DNA of 41,503 nt from Prevotellaceae bacterium. Its GTDB lineage: Bacteria > Bacteroidota > Bacteroidia > Bacteroidales > UBA932. Positions 7,393 to 15,686 of the stretch are shown here, one piece after another. The stretch lies in NCBI GenBank assembly GCA_031263585.1, contig JAISFN010000104.1, positions 1-41,503 on the forward strand, written 5' to 3'. The notes below the pieces were generated by a model. It was given only the letters and a program-made list of their open reading frames with translations. It ran no database searches and was not told the DNA's origin. Both the position numbers and the translations under genes were made by a program. Each line of letters begins with the position of its first letter. Position 1 is the stretch's first letter.

Positions 7393-7400
7393 TACCTTTG
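7393..7400 (+). promoter_or_regulatory. -7 box (TACCTTTG) for LuxR-type regulator
   Basis: TACCTTTG fits the TAnnTTTG consensus and lies 73 bp before the regulator ATG at 7473. The -33 region has only a T-rich stretch, so the promoter may be weak or activated. It nearly abuts the oppositely directed -7 box at 7407-7414. Confidence 0.45.
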
Positions 7401-7406
7401 CGGCTG

Positions 7407-7437
7407 CAAAAGTATTGGAAGCGTAGAATACGTACAA
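7407..7437 (-). promoter_or_regulatory. Promoter of TonB-dependent receptor gene
   Basis: On the minus strand, TACTTTTG (7414-7407) matches the -7 consensus exactly. TTGT (7437-7434) sits 19 nt upstream as a -33 box. The predicted start of transcription lies shortly before the ATG at 7383, giving a very short leader. Confidence 0.6.
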
Positions 7438-7472
7438 TACTGAATTATCATTATTTTGAAACGCAATGTACA

Positions 7473-8219
7473 ATGGACGACGAATTACGGAAAGAATATG
7501 AGACGAATCTCTCCCTGCAGGTTTTTGATGAAGCCGATTTGGATTATACCTCGCTGGAGCAGCGACACAAGCCGATGTTGACCATGCTGGCAAAGGTATC
7601 CAACAGCGTAATCACCGTTTTTGACATGCACGTCAGAAAGCATATTTTTACTTCGGACAATTTTTTCGACCTGTTCGGACACGATGCGGACATTGAGGGG
7701 ATGGACAAAAAAATACATTCCGACGACCTGCAACTGTTGACGCGAAATGCGATAACAGCCATTCAACACGTCATTCACAGGAAAAATATGAAGGATTATA
7801 AATTTATCTGCGAATATCGGATATGCAATGTTTCCGGCGAATATGTCAGGGTCATAGAACAGCAGTCCGTTCTGGAATCGGACAAATCCGGCAATACGTG
7901 GCTGGCATTGAGCGTTCTTGACCTGTCGCCTGACCAAAGTGCGTTCAAACATGTAAAAAGCTGTATATTAAGTTTGAAAACCAATACATTGCTGCCCATC
8001 CAAGCCCTTTTCGGCAGGAATAATACCGGACTGTCCCGCAGGGAAACAGAAATCCTGCAAATGGTCGGGAACGGATTGTTAAGCAAAGAAATATCGGACC
8101 GGCTTTGCATCAGCGTTCATACTGTCAACACCCACAGACAGCGTATTCTGGAGAAATTGGGCGCCGACAATTCAATGGAAGCCGTCAAGTACGCTTCCGC
8201 ATTAGGCCTATTAAGTTGA
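7473..8219 (+). CDS. PAS-like/LuxR-type transcriptional regulator
   Basis: A 248-aa protein from the ATG at 7473; the earlier possible start at 7398 overlaps promoter signals. Residues about 40-165 look like a PAS-type sensor (SVITVFDMHVRKHIFTSDNF, HSDDLQLLTRNAI, YEFICEY-like strands in KDYKFICEYRI). From residue about 186 comes a LuxR/GerE HTH: GLSRRETEILQMVGNGLLSK, ISVHTVNTHRQRILEKLG. No receiver domain or kinase partner is visible, so it is a one-component regulator. It is divergent from the TonB-dependent receptor, and similar PAS-LuxR genes often sit beside receptors in Bacteroidetes, so control of that gene is likely. The signal sensed is unknown. Confidence 0.85.
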   Translation: MDDELRKEYETNLSLQVFDEADLDYTSLEQRHKPMLTMLAKVSNSVITVFDMHVRKHIFTSDNFFDLFGHDADIEGMDKKIHSDDLQLLTRNAITAIQHVIHRKNMKDYKFICEYRICNVSGEYVRVIEQQSVLESDKSGNTWLALSVLDLSPDQSAFKHVKSCILSLKTNTLLPIQALFGRNNTGLSRRETEILQMVGNGLLSKEISDRLCISVHTVNTHRQRILEKLGADNSMEAVKYASALGLLS

Positions 8220-8533
8220 TTTCGAATACTCGTAAGGTTCACATGTATTCGCAAGCACTTGTTTTACAACAATAAAAAAGAAACTCATCTAAAAGATGTA
8301 CATATTAAGAAATAGTATTAAATTTGCAATGAGCTATTTGAAACAATGGAAAAACTAAGCAAACAGGAGAACTTCGCTCGTTTCTATATCGTTACCCATT
8401 GTGCCTTTTCCTTTATTCAACTCCATGTTGTTTAGTAGATTGAGTTTTTGATTAAATATAATTTGTATAATTATCAAGTTTTTCAAACCTTAAATCTGTA
8501 ATCTTAAAATTATAAATCGTATAAAAACTATAA
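8220..8533. other. AT-rich gap with one possible 29-codon ORF
   Basis: No recognisable gene fills this stretch. A small hairpin (CATCT/AGATG, 8286-8298) may end the LuxR-type gene. A TAAATTTG -7-like box at 8319-8326 precedes a 29-codon frame at 8346-8435 (start MEKLSKQENFARFY). The frame may be a remnant or a small peptide; coding is unproven. The stretch also marks a visible drop in G+C between the element-like left part and the chromosomal genes to the right. Confidence 0.4.
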
Positions 8534-8567
8534 CTTGTCCGGAAAAGAGAATAAAATCCTAACTTTG
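8534..8567 (+). promoter_or_regulatory. Promoter of the hdr-like operon
   Basis: TAACTTTG at 8560-8567 is a perfect -7 match. CTTGT at 8534-8538 provides a -33 box at 21-22 nt spacing. The predicted transcription start near 8574 leaves about 20 nt before the ATG at 8594. This supports that ATG over the TTG at 8585. Confidence 0.65.
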
Positions 8568-8593
8568 CCTTCATATTCTAACACTTGATTCAT

Positions 8594-9289
8594 ATGGGAC
8601 GTTTATACGATATGTTGAGTAAAGATATACGCTATCAGGAAGGTATGACAGCGTGTATTAATTGCGGCACATGTACGGCGGTGTGTCCCGCAGCCGAATT
8701 TTATAAATACGATCCCCGACAAATCCTCGACACGGTTCAGACAAAAGACGAATCGGCAATTGAAAATTTATTGAAAAGCGATACTATTTGGTATTGTGGC
8801 GAATGCATGTCGTGTGTAACACGTTGCCCGCGCAGTAATGCTCCGGGGCTAGTGATTATTGCCTTGCGGTCGCTGTCGCAGGATTTGGGATATTTTACCG
8901 AATCGGAAAAGGGCAGGCAGCAACTTGCTTTAAAACGTACGGTGGGTGATTGGATATTGGAGCATGGTTATTGTGTATACGTCCGTAAGGTTTCTTTCGA
9001 GAATCACCCCGAGGCAGGGATGATATGGAAATGGGAACTTGAAAATTTGGATAAGCTGTATGAGCGTTTGGGAGCAAATTTGGATGGCAAAGGCCCAGGG
9101 GTGTTGCGTAAAATTCCGCAGGAATCGTTGAATGAGCTGAAGCGTATTTTTGATGTTACGGGGGGAATCGAGCGGTTTAATCAAATCGAAAATAAATCGC
9201 TTGAAAAAGCAACGGAACTAGGATTAACCGACGGAGAATATTTTACCAAAATTTACACTACCAACAATGGTAACCATATGAGGGAATAA
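8594..9289 (+). CDS. hdrC: Heterodisulfide reductase subunit C-like (two [4Fe-4S])
   Basis: A 231-aa iron-sulfur protein. The first cluster motif is ACINCGTCTAVCPA near residue 20 and the second is WYCGECMSCVTRCPRS near residue 70, both CxxCxxCxxxCP. Spacing and the intervening helical region match HdrC. The C-terminal 130 residues are longer than in methanogen HdrC and carry no further cysteine clusters. HdrC passes electrons between the flavoprotein HdrA and the catalytic HdrB. It is first in a four-gene operon, 3 bp before hdrB. In bacteria without methanogenesis such proteins are thought to serve in electron bifurcation or thiol/disulfide redox chemistry with an unknown substrate. The start ATG at 8594 follows a well-matched promoter. 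Confidence 0.85.
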   Translation: MGRLYDMLSKDIRYQEGMTACINCGTCTAVCPAAEFYKYDPRQILDTVQTKDESAIENLLKSDTIWYCGECMSCVTRCPRSNAPGLVIIALRSLSQDLGYFTESEKGRQQLALKRTVGDWILEHGYCVYVRKVSFENHPEAGMIWKWELENLDKLYERLGANLDGKGPGVLRKIPQESLNELKRIFDVTGGIERFNQIENKSLEKATELGLTDGEYFTKIYTTNNGNHMRE

Positions 9290-9292
9290 GCT

Positions 9293-10363
9293 ATGATTGT
9301 TGACGGAAAACGGAAAATCTGGAAAGATTATCAGAAAGAAATACCTGACGACCATTATTTTTATGTGCGTAGTTGCATACGACAAAATTTCTTCCCAGCA
9401 TCGGAAGTGATGTTTTTAAAAATAATGCGTGACGAATTGGCATGCGATATATACGAAAACGAATATCATACCACATGCAGTGGTATTGGTTACCATTGCG
9501 ATGTAGTGCCTATGGAAACTACCATGACAGTTATTGCCCGTCAGTTTGCACTGATGACCGAAGCGGGTTATAAAAATTATGCGGCATCGTGCATTACTTC
9601 ATTCGGCTTATATTCAGAGGTTATTGAAACCTGGCGGCATTTTCCCGACTTGTTGAAAAAAATCCGTAAAAACCTGAAAGAAGCAACCGGACGCGAATTT
9701 GAAATACCTGAATACTTGAGCCATGCCAGCGATATTATTTACAAAGTAAGGCATGATATTGCCGCCAAAGGAAAATACAGGCTGATAAACCGTTTTACAG
9801 GTCGCCCTTTGAAGGTCGTAGAGCATGTTGGATGCCATTACTCCAAAATGTTTCCGCATAAAGGGATAGGAGGTGCCGAATACCCTTATGTATTGGCCGG
9901 TATGATCGAGGCATGGGGTGGCGAGGTGGTTGATTATCCCGAGCGTCGGCATTGTTGCGGTTTTGGTTTCCGGCAATATTTTATAAAAGCTAATCGGGGG
10001 TATTCGATAGCCAATACACATAAAAAATTCGAATCGATGGAACCGTTCAAACCCGATATGATTATTACCAACTGTCCGGGTTGCCCTTACTTTCTCGACC
10101 GTTGGCAATATGCCATTGCCGAAATGGAAGGCAAAACTTATGGAGAAGACGGGCATGGCATTCCTGTGTTCACTTACGAGGAAGTGGCCAGTATAGTACT
10201 AGGCTATAACCCATGGGATATGGGCTTACAGGTTCATCAAGTGGCTGTGGAGCCTTTGTTGAATAAAATAGGCATATCCTATAATCCGGAGGAAAAATAC
10301 AAGGGGTTTAATAACGAGGATATGGGACATCCCGAAAAACCGGTAAATTTAAAAACGTATTAA
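9293..10363 (+). CDS. hdrB: Heterodisulfide reductase subunit B-like (CCG domains)
   Basis: A 356-aa protein with two CCG-type modules. The second is complete: EHVGCHYSKMFP, RRHCCGFGFRQ and ITNCPGCPYFLD, the ligands of a non-cubane cluster in HdrB. The first module is partial (YVRSCIRQNFFP, TTCSGIGYHCDV). In methanogens HdrB reduces the CoM-CoB heterodisulfide. The substrate here is unknown because Bacteroidales lack those coenzymes. The gene starts 3 bp after hdrC and is followed by a 164-bp gap containing inverted repeats before hdrA. The unusually long N-terminal and C-terminal ends compared with archaeal HdrB (about 290-300 aa) are typical of bacterial relatives. Confidence 0.85.
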   Translation: MIVDGKRKIWKDYQKEIPDDHYFYVRSCIRQNFFPASEVMFLKIMRDELACDIYENEYHTTCSGIGYHCDVVPMETTMTVIARQFALMTEAGYKNYAASCITSFGLYSEVIETWRHFPDLLKKIRKNLKEATGREFEIPEYLSHASDIIYKVRHDIAAKGKYRLINRFTGRPLKVVEHVGCHYSKMFPHKGIGGAEYPYVLAGMIEAWGGEVVDYPERRHCCGFGFRQYFIKANRGYSIANTHKKFESMEPFKPDMIITNCPGCPYFLDRWQYAIAEMEGKTYGEDGHGIPVFTYEEVASIVLGYNPWDMGLQVHQVAVEPLLNKIGISYNPEEKYKGFNNEDMGHPEKPVNLKTY

Positions 10364-10369
10364 TTTTAT

Positions 10370-10477
10370 AATGTGCTTATTTATAAATTGGTATCAAGCA
10401 TCACTGGGCATATGACTTTTTTAATCGGATATGCGATATGCGAAAAATTATAATATGCAATACGCTGTACGCATATC
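10370..10477. repeat. Intergenic repeat cluster between hdrB and hdrA
   Basis: The gap begins with AATGTGCTTAT (10370-10380), a member of the dispersed AATGTGC-type repeats. Next come tandem overlapping GATATGCG copies (10428-10435, 10435-10442) and an inverted CGCATATC (10470-10477). The 8-bp inverted pair encloses 27 nt. It could form a stem in the hdr transcript or be a small repeat insertion within an operon. Confidence 0.5.
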
Positions 10478-10527
10478 ACATTTTACACTTAACCAAATAA
10501 ATAATCAAATCAATATTTTAGCCATAT

Positions 10528-11553
10528 ATGATAAAACGAGTAGCAGTTATTGGCGGCGGAATTGCCGGGATGGAAGCGGCAGGTCTATTAGCATCAAGGG
10601 GTTACGATGTTTTGCTGGTGGAAAAGGAGCAGGATTTGGGCGGTAATGTTGCCAAATGGGACAGGCTTTTCCCTTCGAAAACACCGGCATCCGATATTGT
10701 AAACAAAATCAAGCTGGGATTATCTCCTTCTATCAAAGTGCTGACAAACCGCACAGTTACGCGGATGATAAGGAACAACGACAATTTTGCTTTGCTGTTA
10801 TCGGACGAAACGCTTGAAAAAGTTGATGCCATACTTGTTACAACCGGATTTCAGGTTTTTGACGCCCTCCGTAAAGAGGAATATGGGTATGGGATATATG
10901 ACAATGTGATTACATCGGTTGATTTGGAACGGATGTTTGCCTCAAAAAAAGTGTTGTGCAAAAACGGAAAGGAGCCTAAGTGCGTAGCTTTTATTCATTG
11001 CGTAGGTTCGCGCGACGAAAAAGTAAACAATCACTATTGTTCGCGAGTTTGCTGCATTACTGCGGTAAAACAGGCTATCGAGATGAAAGAATTATACCCT
11101 ACTGCCGATGTATATTGCTTTTACATGGATTTACGTATGTTCGGGCGATATTACGAGGATTTTTACCACGATGCACAAGCAAAATACAGCGTTAGTTTTG
11201 TACGCGGGCGCTTGTCGGAGGCCGGCGAAACCCATGATAACAAGATTGTACTGAAAGCCGAAGATACCCTTATCGGCAAGCCCTTGAAGGTTACGGTTGA
11301 CATGCTGGTTTTAATGACAGGTATGGAATCGCCTGATACAACTGAAAACTTAAGCGCCTGCTTGGAATTGGAGCAGGGTAACGACAGGTTTATAACGCCT
11401 GCCGATCCGTACATCCATAACAATTGTACACACAGGCGTGGAATATTTGTGGCGGGAGCTTGCACTGCCCCTAAAAATATCCCCGAAACACTGGCCGATG
11501 CCCGTTCGGCGGTTGTCGCTATCGAAGATTATTTATTCACCTATACTGACTGA
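10528..11553 (+). CDS. hdrA: Short HdrA-like FAD protein
   Basis: A 341-aa flavoprotein. The N-terminal FAD-binding motif is VAVIGGGIAGMEAAGLLASR with the following LVEKEQDLGGN. The HdrA signature with paired cysteines appears as HYCSRVCCITAVKQA near residue 170. The C-terminal FAD contact region reads GIFVAGACTAPKNIPETLAD. Methanogen HdrA is about 650 aa and carries an N-terminal cluster domain and C-terminal ferredoxin domains; this protein keeps only the flavin core. The separate ferredoxin-like gene 7 bp downstream may supply the missing clusters. HdrA is where electrons are bifurcated at FAD in the archaeal complex. Whether this short form bifurcates is unknown. No MvhD-like gene is adjacent. 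Confidence 0.85.
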   Translation: MIKRVAVIGGGIAGMEAAGLLASRGYDVLLVEKEQDLGGNVAKWDRLFPSKTPASDIVNKIKLGLSPSIKVLTNRTVTRMIRNNDNFALLLSDETLEKVDAILVTTGFQVFDALRKEEYGYGIYDNVITSVDLERMFASKKVLCKNGKEPKCVAFIHCVGSRDEKVNNHYCSRVCCITAVKQAIEMKELYPTADVYCFYMDLRMFGRYYEDFYHDAQAKYSVSFVRGRLSEAGETHDNKIVLKAEDTLIGKPLKVTVDMLVLMTGMESPDTTENLSACLELEQGNDRFITPADPYIHNNCTHRRGIFVAGACTAPKNIPETLADARSAVVAIEDYLFTYTD

Positions 11554-11560
11554 CCCTGCC

Positions 11561-11881
11561 ATGATTAATTTTGGGTACAATATTAACAAAAGCAGCCGTA
11601 TTGATCTGGACAAAGATTTAAATATTGCTAAAAAAATTGTTAAAATCGAGCCTTCGTTTCGTACATGTATTGGTTGTGGCTGTTGTACAAGCACATGTTC
11701 GGCAAATAATTTTACGGTTTTTAATTTGCGGAAAATTCAGTTGCAAATTAACAGGGGTGAGTTACAATCGATCCGGAAAGAAGTTGAAAAATGCATGCTT
11801 TGCGGTAAATGCCAGATGATTTGTCCGCGAGGCATTAATACTCGTAATATTATTCTGGCTATATTTAAAGTGATTGATTAA
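11561..11881 (+). CDS. Second HdrC-like 2x[4Fe-4S] ferredoxin
   Basis: A 106-aa protein from the ATG at 11561, which begins 7 bp after hdrA; the longer upstream frame overlaps hdrA. It carries CIGCGCCTSTCS and CMLCGKCQMICPRG, two CxxCxxCxxxC motifs about 45 residues apart, with the intervening I.L.I..GEL pattern seen in HdrC. The first motif ends in Ser where Pro is usual. It probably docks to the short HdrA as an electron-transfer subunit. Having two HdrC-like subunits in one operon is unusual. It is the last gene of the operon; ComEC follows after 68 bp. Confidence 0.82.
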   Translation: MINFGYNINKSSRIDLDKDLNIAKKIVKIEPSFRTCIGCGCCTSTCSANNFTVFNLRKIQLQINRGELQSIRKEVEKCMLCGKCQMICPRGINTRNIILAIFKVID

Positions 11882-11949
11882 TTAAAGAATTTGAAAATCA
11901 CAGAATAACCAGATAAGCAAATCAACATATATCCCCACTTGTCTGAAAC

Positions 11950-14070
11950 ATGAACGATTTAACCGAAACTATACGGAGATACCCTTTCCTGAGGTTGCTT
12001 GCTCCGTTAATAGCAGGCATCTGTTTTCAACATTACATTTGCTGTGATTTTCCCTTTATTTATCCGGTTATTTTTCTTTTTGCACTTATTCTGTTCTTCA
12101 GCTTTACCAAAGTAGTTGTCAGTTACCGATTTCGCTGGTTATGGGGCGCTTTGTTATTTGCCTTATTATTTGCATCCGGTTGTTTGTTGATACAGGTGCA
12201 GAAAAAGACCGACCATTTACCTTACGGCCAGGAAACTCTGTTTACCGGGATTATTACTGCTAATCCGCAGGAACGTGAGAAAACCATAAAAATAAGCTGT
12301 CAAGTTGACGGTTATCAGGATACAAATAATGTGTGGATAGGGTGTAAAGAGGATATCATCCTTTACTTTTTGAATGATAGTGGAATACTTATTCCAAAGG
12401 CAGGTGATAAATTACTGTTTAAAACCCGGATAAACCCAATACCCGCACCTCAAAATCCCGATGAATTCGATTACCGGGCATATATGGCAAGGCAAAGTGT
12501 TTTTGTGTCGGCTTTTGTCAAAAGCAATCAAATTGAATTGATTGCCCAAAATCAGTTACCATTTTATAAAACGTTGCCGTTATCTGTACAACGTTTTATT
12601 TTTGAGGAATTTAAGCAAGCCGGCATTACCGATAATGAATTAGCCGTTGTCGCCGCCCTTACAATCGGCGATAAACAATACTTGGACAGCGACTTAAAAC
12701 AATCTTTCGTATCGGCGGGGGTTATACATTTGCTGGCGGTATCGGGTTTGCATGTTGGTATTATCTTTTGGGCGTTGAGTTTTATTTTATCATTTCTCAA
12801 CAGGAAACGTTTCGGGCGGGTAATCAAAGGGCTTGTTATATTAGCGCTGTTATTGTTGTATGCGGCGGTTGTCGGCTTTTCACCTTCGGTAACGCGGGCA
12901 ACATTGATGTTTTCGCTGTATATCATAGGCCAAATGTGCGGCAGGCAACGAAACACTTATAATTTTATAGCAGCATCGGCATTTATACTCTGCGCTTTTA
13001 ATCCGTATTGCATATTCGATGCCGGTTTTCAATTATCCTATGCGGCGGTGCTGGGTATAGTGTATTTCCAACCCAAATTATATCGAATATTATACGTGAA
13101 CAACAAGCTGTTGGATAAAATATGGAATGCAGCTTGTGTTACTTTGGCCGCACAACTGGCTGTAACGCCCGTTGCTTTGTATAATTTTCATCAGTTTCCC
13201 GTGTATTTTTTACCGGCAAATCTGGTGTTGGTGCTTTATACTACGCTGATTATCTACGTGGCTGTAGTTTTTTTGATGGTATCGTGGCTACCTTTGTTGG
13301 CAAATGCAGTTGCCTGGTTATTAGCCAATGCGTTGCTGGCGCTGAACAAATCGGTAATGTGGATTGAAACGTTACCCGGGGCATTAATCGACGGGGTTTA
13401 TATTAATACTGTGCAATGTATTGTTTTACTGCTTGCTATTTTGCTGATGGCTTTTTATTGGGTATACCGTAATGCCTATGTATTGATGGTAGTATTATGT
13501 TTATTTATTGCCGTATTTGCAATCCGTATCAATCATGAAGTACAAATCGATAACCAGCAAATTTATACAGTGTATAATGTTAATAATTCGACTTTTATAA
13601 GCTTTGTGGAAGGTAAGTGCGGTTATTGTTTGCGCGACAGTTTACATGTTACAGATTATTACAATTACCAAACCCGTAATAATTTAGTAAGGCAGGGTTT
13701 TTCGTCGGCAAAAGACTTGAATGCCGTGATAGAGTGTAATTTATTGCCTTTTTCATATCGTAATTTTATAAAATTCGGCGAGAAAACGTTGTATGTTGTA
13801 AGGGAGAGCATCAATACCCCTGACATGGCATGTATATATATCGGGGTGGATTATATGCTAGTATCGCAACAAAGCAAGCAACAGCCGGATAAATTACTGC
13901 AATACATTCGCCCTAAGCAAATAATTCTCGATTCGTCGGTTCCGGCATGGAAAGCGCGTAAATGGCAGTTAACAGCTAATGAATTAAATATTCCGTGCCA
14001 TTGGGTAAAAGACGAAGGAGCTTTTACATATAAAATTGAAAATTCTAGGCTTTGTGTAAAGACTTTGTAA
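11950..14070 (+). CDS. comEC: ComEC/Rec2 family competence protein
   Basis: A 706-aa polytopic membrane protein. The first 70 residues hold three hydrophobic helices. A soluble DUF4131-like region follows (LFTGIITANPQEREKTIKIS, PQNPDEFDYRAYMARQSVF). The Competence-domain signature IHLLAVSGLHVGIIF lies near residue 257, with about eight further membrane segments to residue 530. The C-terminal 170 residues are soluble but do not show the zinc-binding HxHxDH motif of the metallo-beta-lactamase domain, as is common in short Bacteroidetes ComEC. The protein is the channel that brings single-stranded DNA into the cytoplasm during transformation. It has no competence-gene neighbours here. Confidence 0.9.
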   Translation: MNDLTETIRRYPFLRLLAPLIAGICFQHYICCDFPFIYPVIFLFALILFFSFTKVVVSYRFRWLWGALLFALLFASGCLLIQVQKKTDHLPYGQETLFTGIITANPQEREKTIKISCQVDGYQDTNNVWIGCKEDIILYFLNDSGILIPKAGDKLLFKTRINPIPAPQNPDEFDYRAYMARQSVFVSAFVKSNQIELIAQNQLPFYKTLPLSVQRFIFEEFKQAGITDNELAVVAALTIGDKQYLDSDLKQSFVSAGVIHLLAVSGLHVGIIFWALSFILSFLNRKRFGRVIKGLVILALLLLYAAVVGFSPSVTRATLMFSLYIIGQMCGRQRNTYNFIAASAFILCAFNPYCIFDAGFQLSYAAVLGIVYFQPKLYRILYVNNKLLDKIWNAACVTLAAQLAVTPVALYNFHQFPVYFLPANLVLVLYTTLIIYVAVVFLMVSWLPLLANAVAWLLANALLALNKSVMWIETLPGALIDGVYINTVQCIVLLLAILLMAFYWVYRNAYVLMVVLCLFIAVFAIRINHEVQIDNQQIYTVYNVNNSTFISFVEGKCGYCLRDSLHVTDYYNYQTRNNLVRQGFSSAKDLNAVIECNLLPFSYRNFIKFGEKTLYVVRESINTPDMACIYIGVDYMLVSQQSKQQPDKLLQYIRPKQIILDSSVPAWKARKWQLTANELNIPCHWVKDEGAFTYKIENSRLCVKTL

Positions 14071-14259
14071 ACCTTGTGGTTAAAATATCCGGAAAATAAA
14101 AACTACTCCATCAAGTATTTACATTGATCTGTAATTCATGCTTCGGTTAAATCATCACCCCGTCTTTTTGTTTTTATAGTTCAAACTCTCCATATGTCAT
14201 TTCAGTACCTAAAATTTCCGTTTCGGTATTATTTACATAAATAGCCGGAATGTACGGGA

Positions 14260-14267
14260 TAATTTTG
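14260..14267 (+). promoter_or_regulatory. -7 box (TAATTTTG) upstream of the exporter operon
   Basis: TAATTTTG fits TAnnTTTG and lies 41 bp before the outer-membrane factor gene. No convincing -33 TTTG is at the standard spacing. The rest of the 238-bp gap shows no other feature. Confidence 0.45.
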
Positions 14268-14308
14268 CAATGGAAAAAAGAAGTGTATAATTTAAAACGA
14301 TATTAAAA

Positions 14309-15631
14309 ATGAAAAAATATTTTACGGGTTTTGTGTTAATGCTTATGACAACCCTTTCCGATGCACAGCAGATTCCTGTAAATCAACCGATTGAAATGTA
14401 TAATCTTACATTGGAGGAGTGTATTAATTACGCACTGCATAATAATTATAACCGCCAATCATTAAACTTGGACAAGTCGGTGAAGGAGATTAATTACAGC
14501 CAGTCGAAACAGGAAAGATTGCCGATCGTATCGGCCTCGGCTTCGCAAAGTGTTACCAATACCCCCGATACCGATAAATCGACTATATGGAATGGCAATT
14601 ATGGGGTTAATGCCAATATGACCATTTACAACGGCGGAACTATAAAGAATACCATCGAGCAAAATAAATTGAAGGTGCAGCAGGTCGATTATCAAACTAA
14701 ACAATACGACAATGAGTTGGCAATTAACGTAATTCAGGCTTTTTTGTCGGTACTGGGTAACGAGGAACTGTTGAACCTTCAACAGACATTGTTGAAAACC
14801 AGTGAAGAGCAAATGCACCAGGGGGAAGAACAATTAATGGCCGGAACTATATTGGAAAGCGATTATTTGTTATTGGAGTCACAGTATGCAAGCGATAAAT
14901 ACAATGTAGTGAATACCGAAATAAACCGTAACAATAATCTGCTCACACTTAAAAATTTGTTGTCGCTCTCGCCTGCGCAGAGATTAAATATTATACCTCC
15001 CGATACGGCTATAATTCATAATTTGTCGGCATTACCGGCGCTGGACGATGTGATGCAGGTATCGTTACAAACTATACCCGATTTACAAATAAGCAAATAC
15101 AATGTGTCGATAGCACAGTCGGGTATAAAGCTTTCGCAGGCAGGTTATCTCCCTACTTTAAGTTTAGGCGCAGGAATAGGCACAGGATATAACAGCGGTA
15201 ACGACAACAGTTGGGGTACTCAGTTATCGAAAAACTTTAACGAGCAGGCATCGCTCACGTTAAGTATCCCGATATTCAGTAAAAGCCGTAATAAAGCCAA
15301 TGTACAGCAAAGCAAGATTTTGTTACAGCAAGCCGAGCTGAAACAAAGCCAAACCGAATTAAATGTAATGCAACAGGTTGAGCAGGAATATCAGAATATA
15401 TTGTCGGCGTATGGTAAATACATAGCATCCGAGACAAAGCAAAATGCTTACAAAGCCAGTTTCGATGCCTACCGCGAGCAGTTTAAAGTAGGATCCATTA
15501 CCACTGTCGATTTATTGTTGCAGCAAAACAATTACATAAGCGCTTTAAATGATTACATCCAAAGTAAATACATCTTTATTTTAGACCGTAAGATACTGGA
15601 TGTTTATATGGATGTTCCGGTAAAATTGTAA
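14309..15631 (+). CDS. TolC-family outer-membrane efflux protein
   Basis: A 440-aa protein with a signal peptide (MKKYFTGFVLMLMTTLSDAQ). The OEP-type repeat begins LTLEECINYALHNNYNRQS, then comes the long helical stretch with GGTIKNTIEQNKLKVQQVDY, and the second half repeats it (LSIPIFSKSRNKANVQQSKI). This is the trimeric channel through which the MacAB-type pump expels its substrate. It is first in an operon with the adaptor (55-bp gap), ATPase and permease. Length and repeat structure match complete TolC-like proteins. Confidence 0.9.
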   Translation: MKKYFTGFVLMLMTTLSDAQQIPVNQPIEMYNLTLEECINYALHNNYNRQSLNLDKSVKEINYSQSKQERLPIVSASASQSVTNTPDTDKSTIWNGNYGVNANMTIYNGGTIKNTIEQNKLKVQQVDYQTKQYDNELAINVIQAFLSVLGNEELLNLQQTLLKTSEEQMHQGEEQLMAGTILESDYLLLESQYASDKYNVVNTEINRNNNLLTLKNLLSLSPAQRLNIIPPDTAIIHNLSALPALDDVMQVSLQTIPDLQISKYNVSIAQSGIKLSQAGYLPTLSLGAGIGTGYNSGNDNSWGTQLSKNFNEQASLTLSIPIFSKSRNKANVQQSKILLQQAELKQSQTELNVMQQVEQEYQNILSAYGKYIASETKQNAYKASFDAYREQFKVGSITTVDLLLQQNNYISALNDYIQSKYIFILDRKILDVYMDVPVKL

Positions 15632-15686
15632 TGTTGAATCGATTGTAGTAAAATACAGAATATCAAAATTATAAAAATATATAACA

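Noticed and set aside
10431-10646. 71-codon plus ORF starting in the hdrB-hdrA gap
   Set aside because: It overlaps the start of hdrA in another frame; hdrA has clear FAD motifs and its own start.
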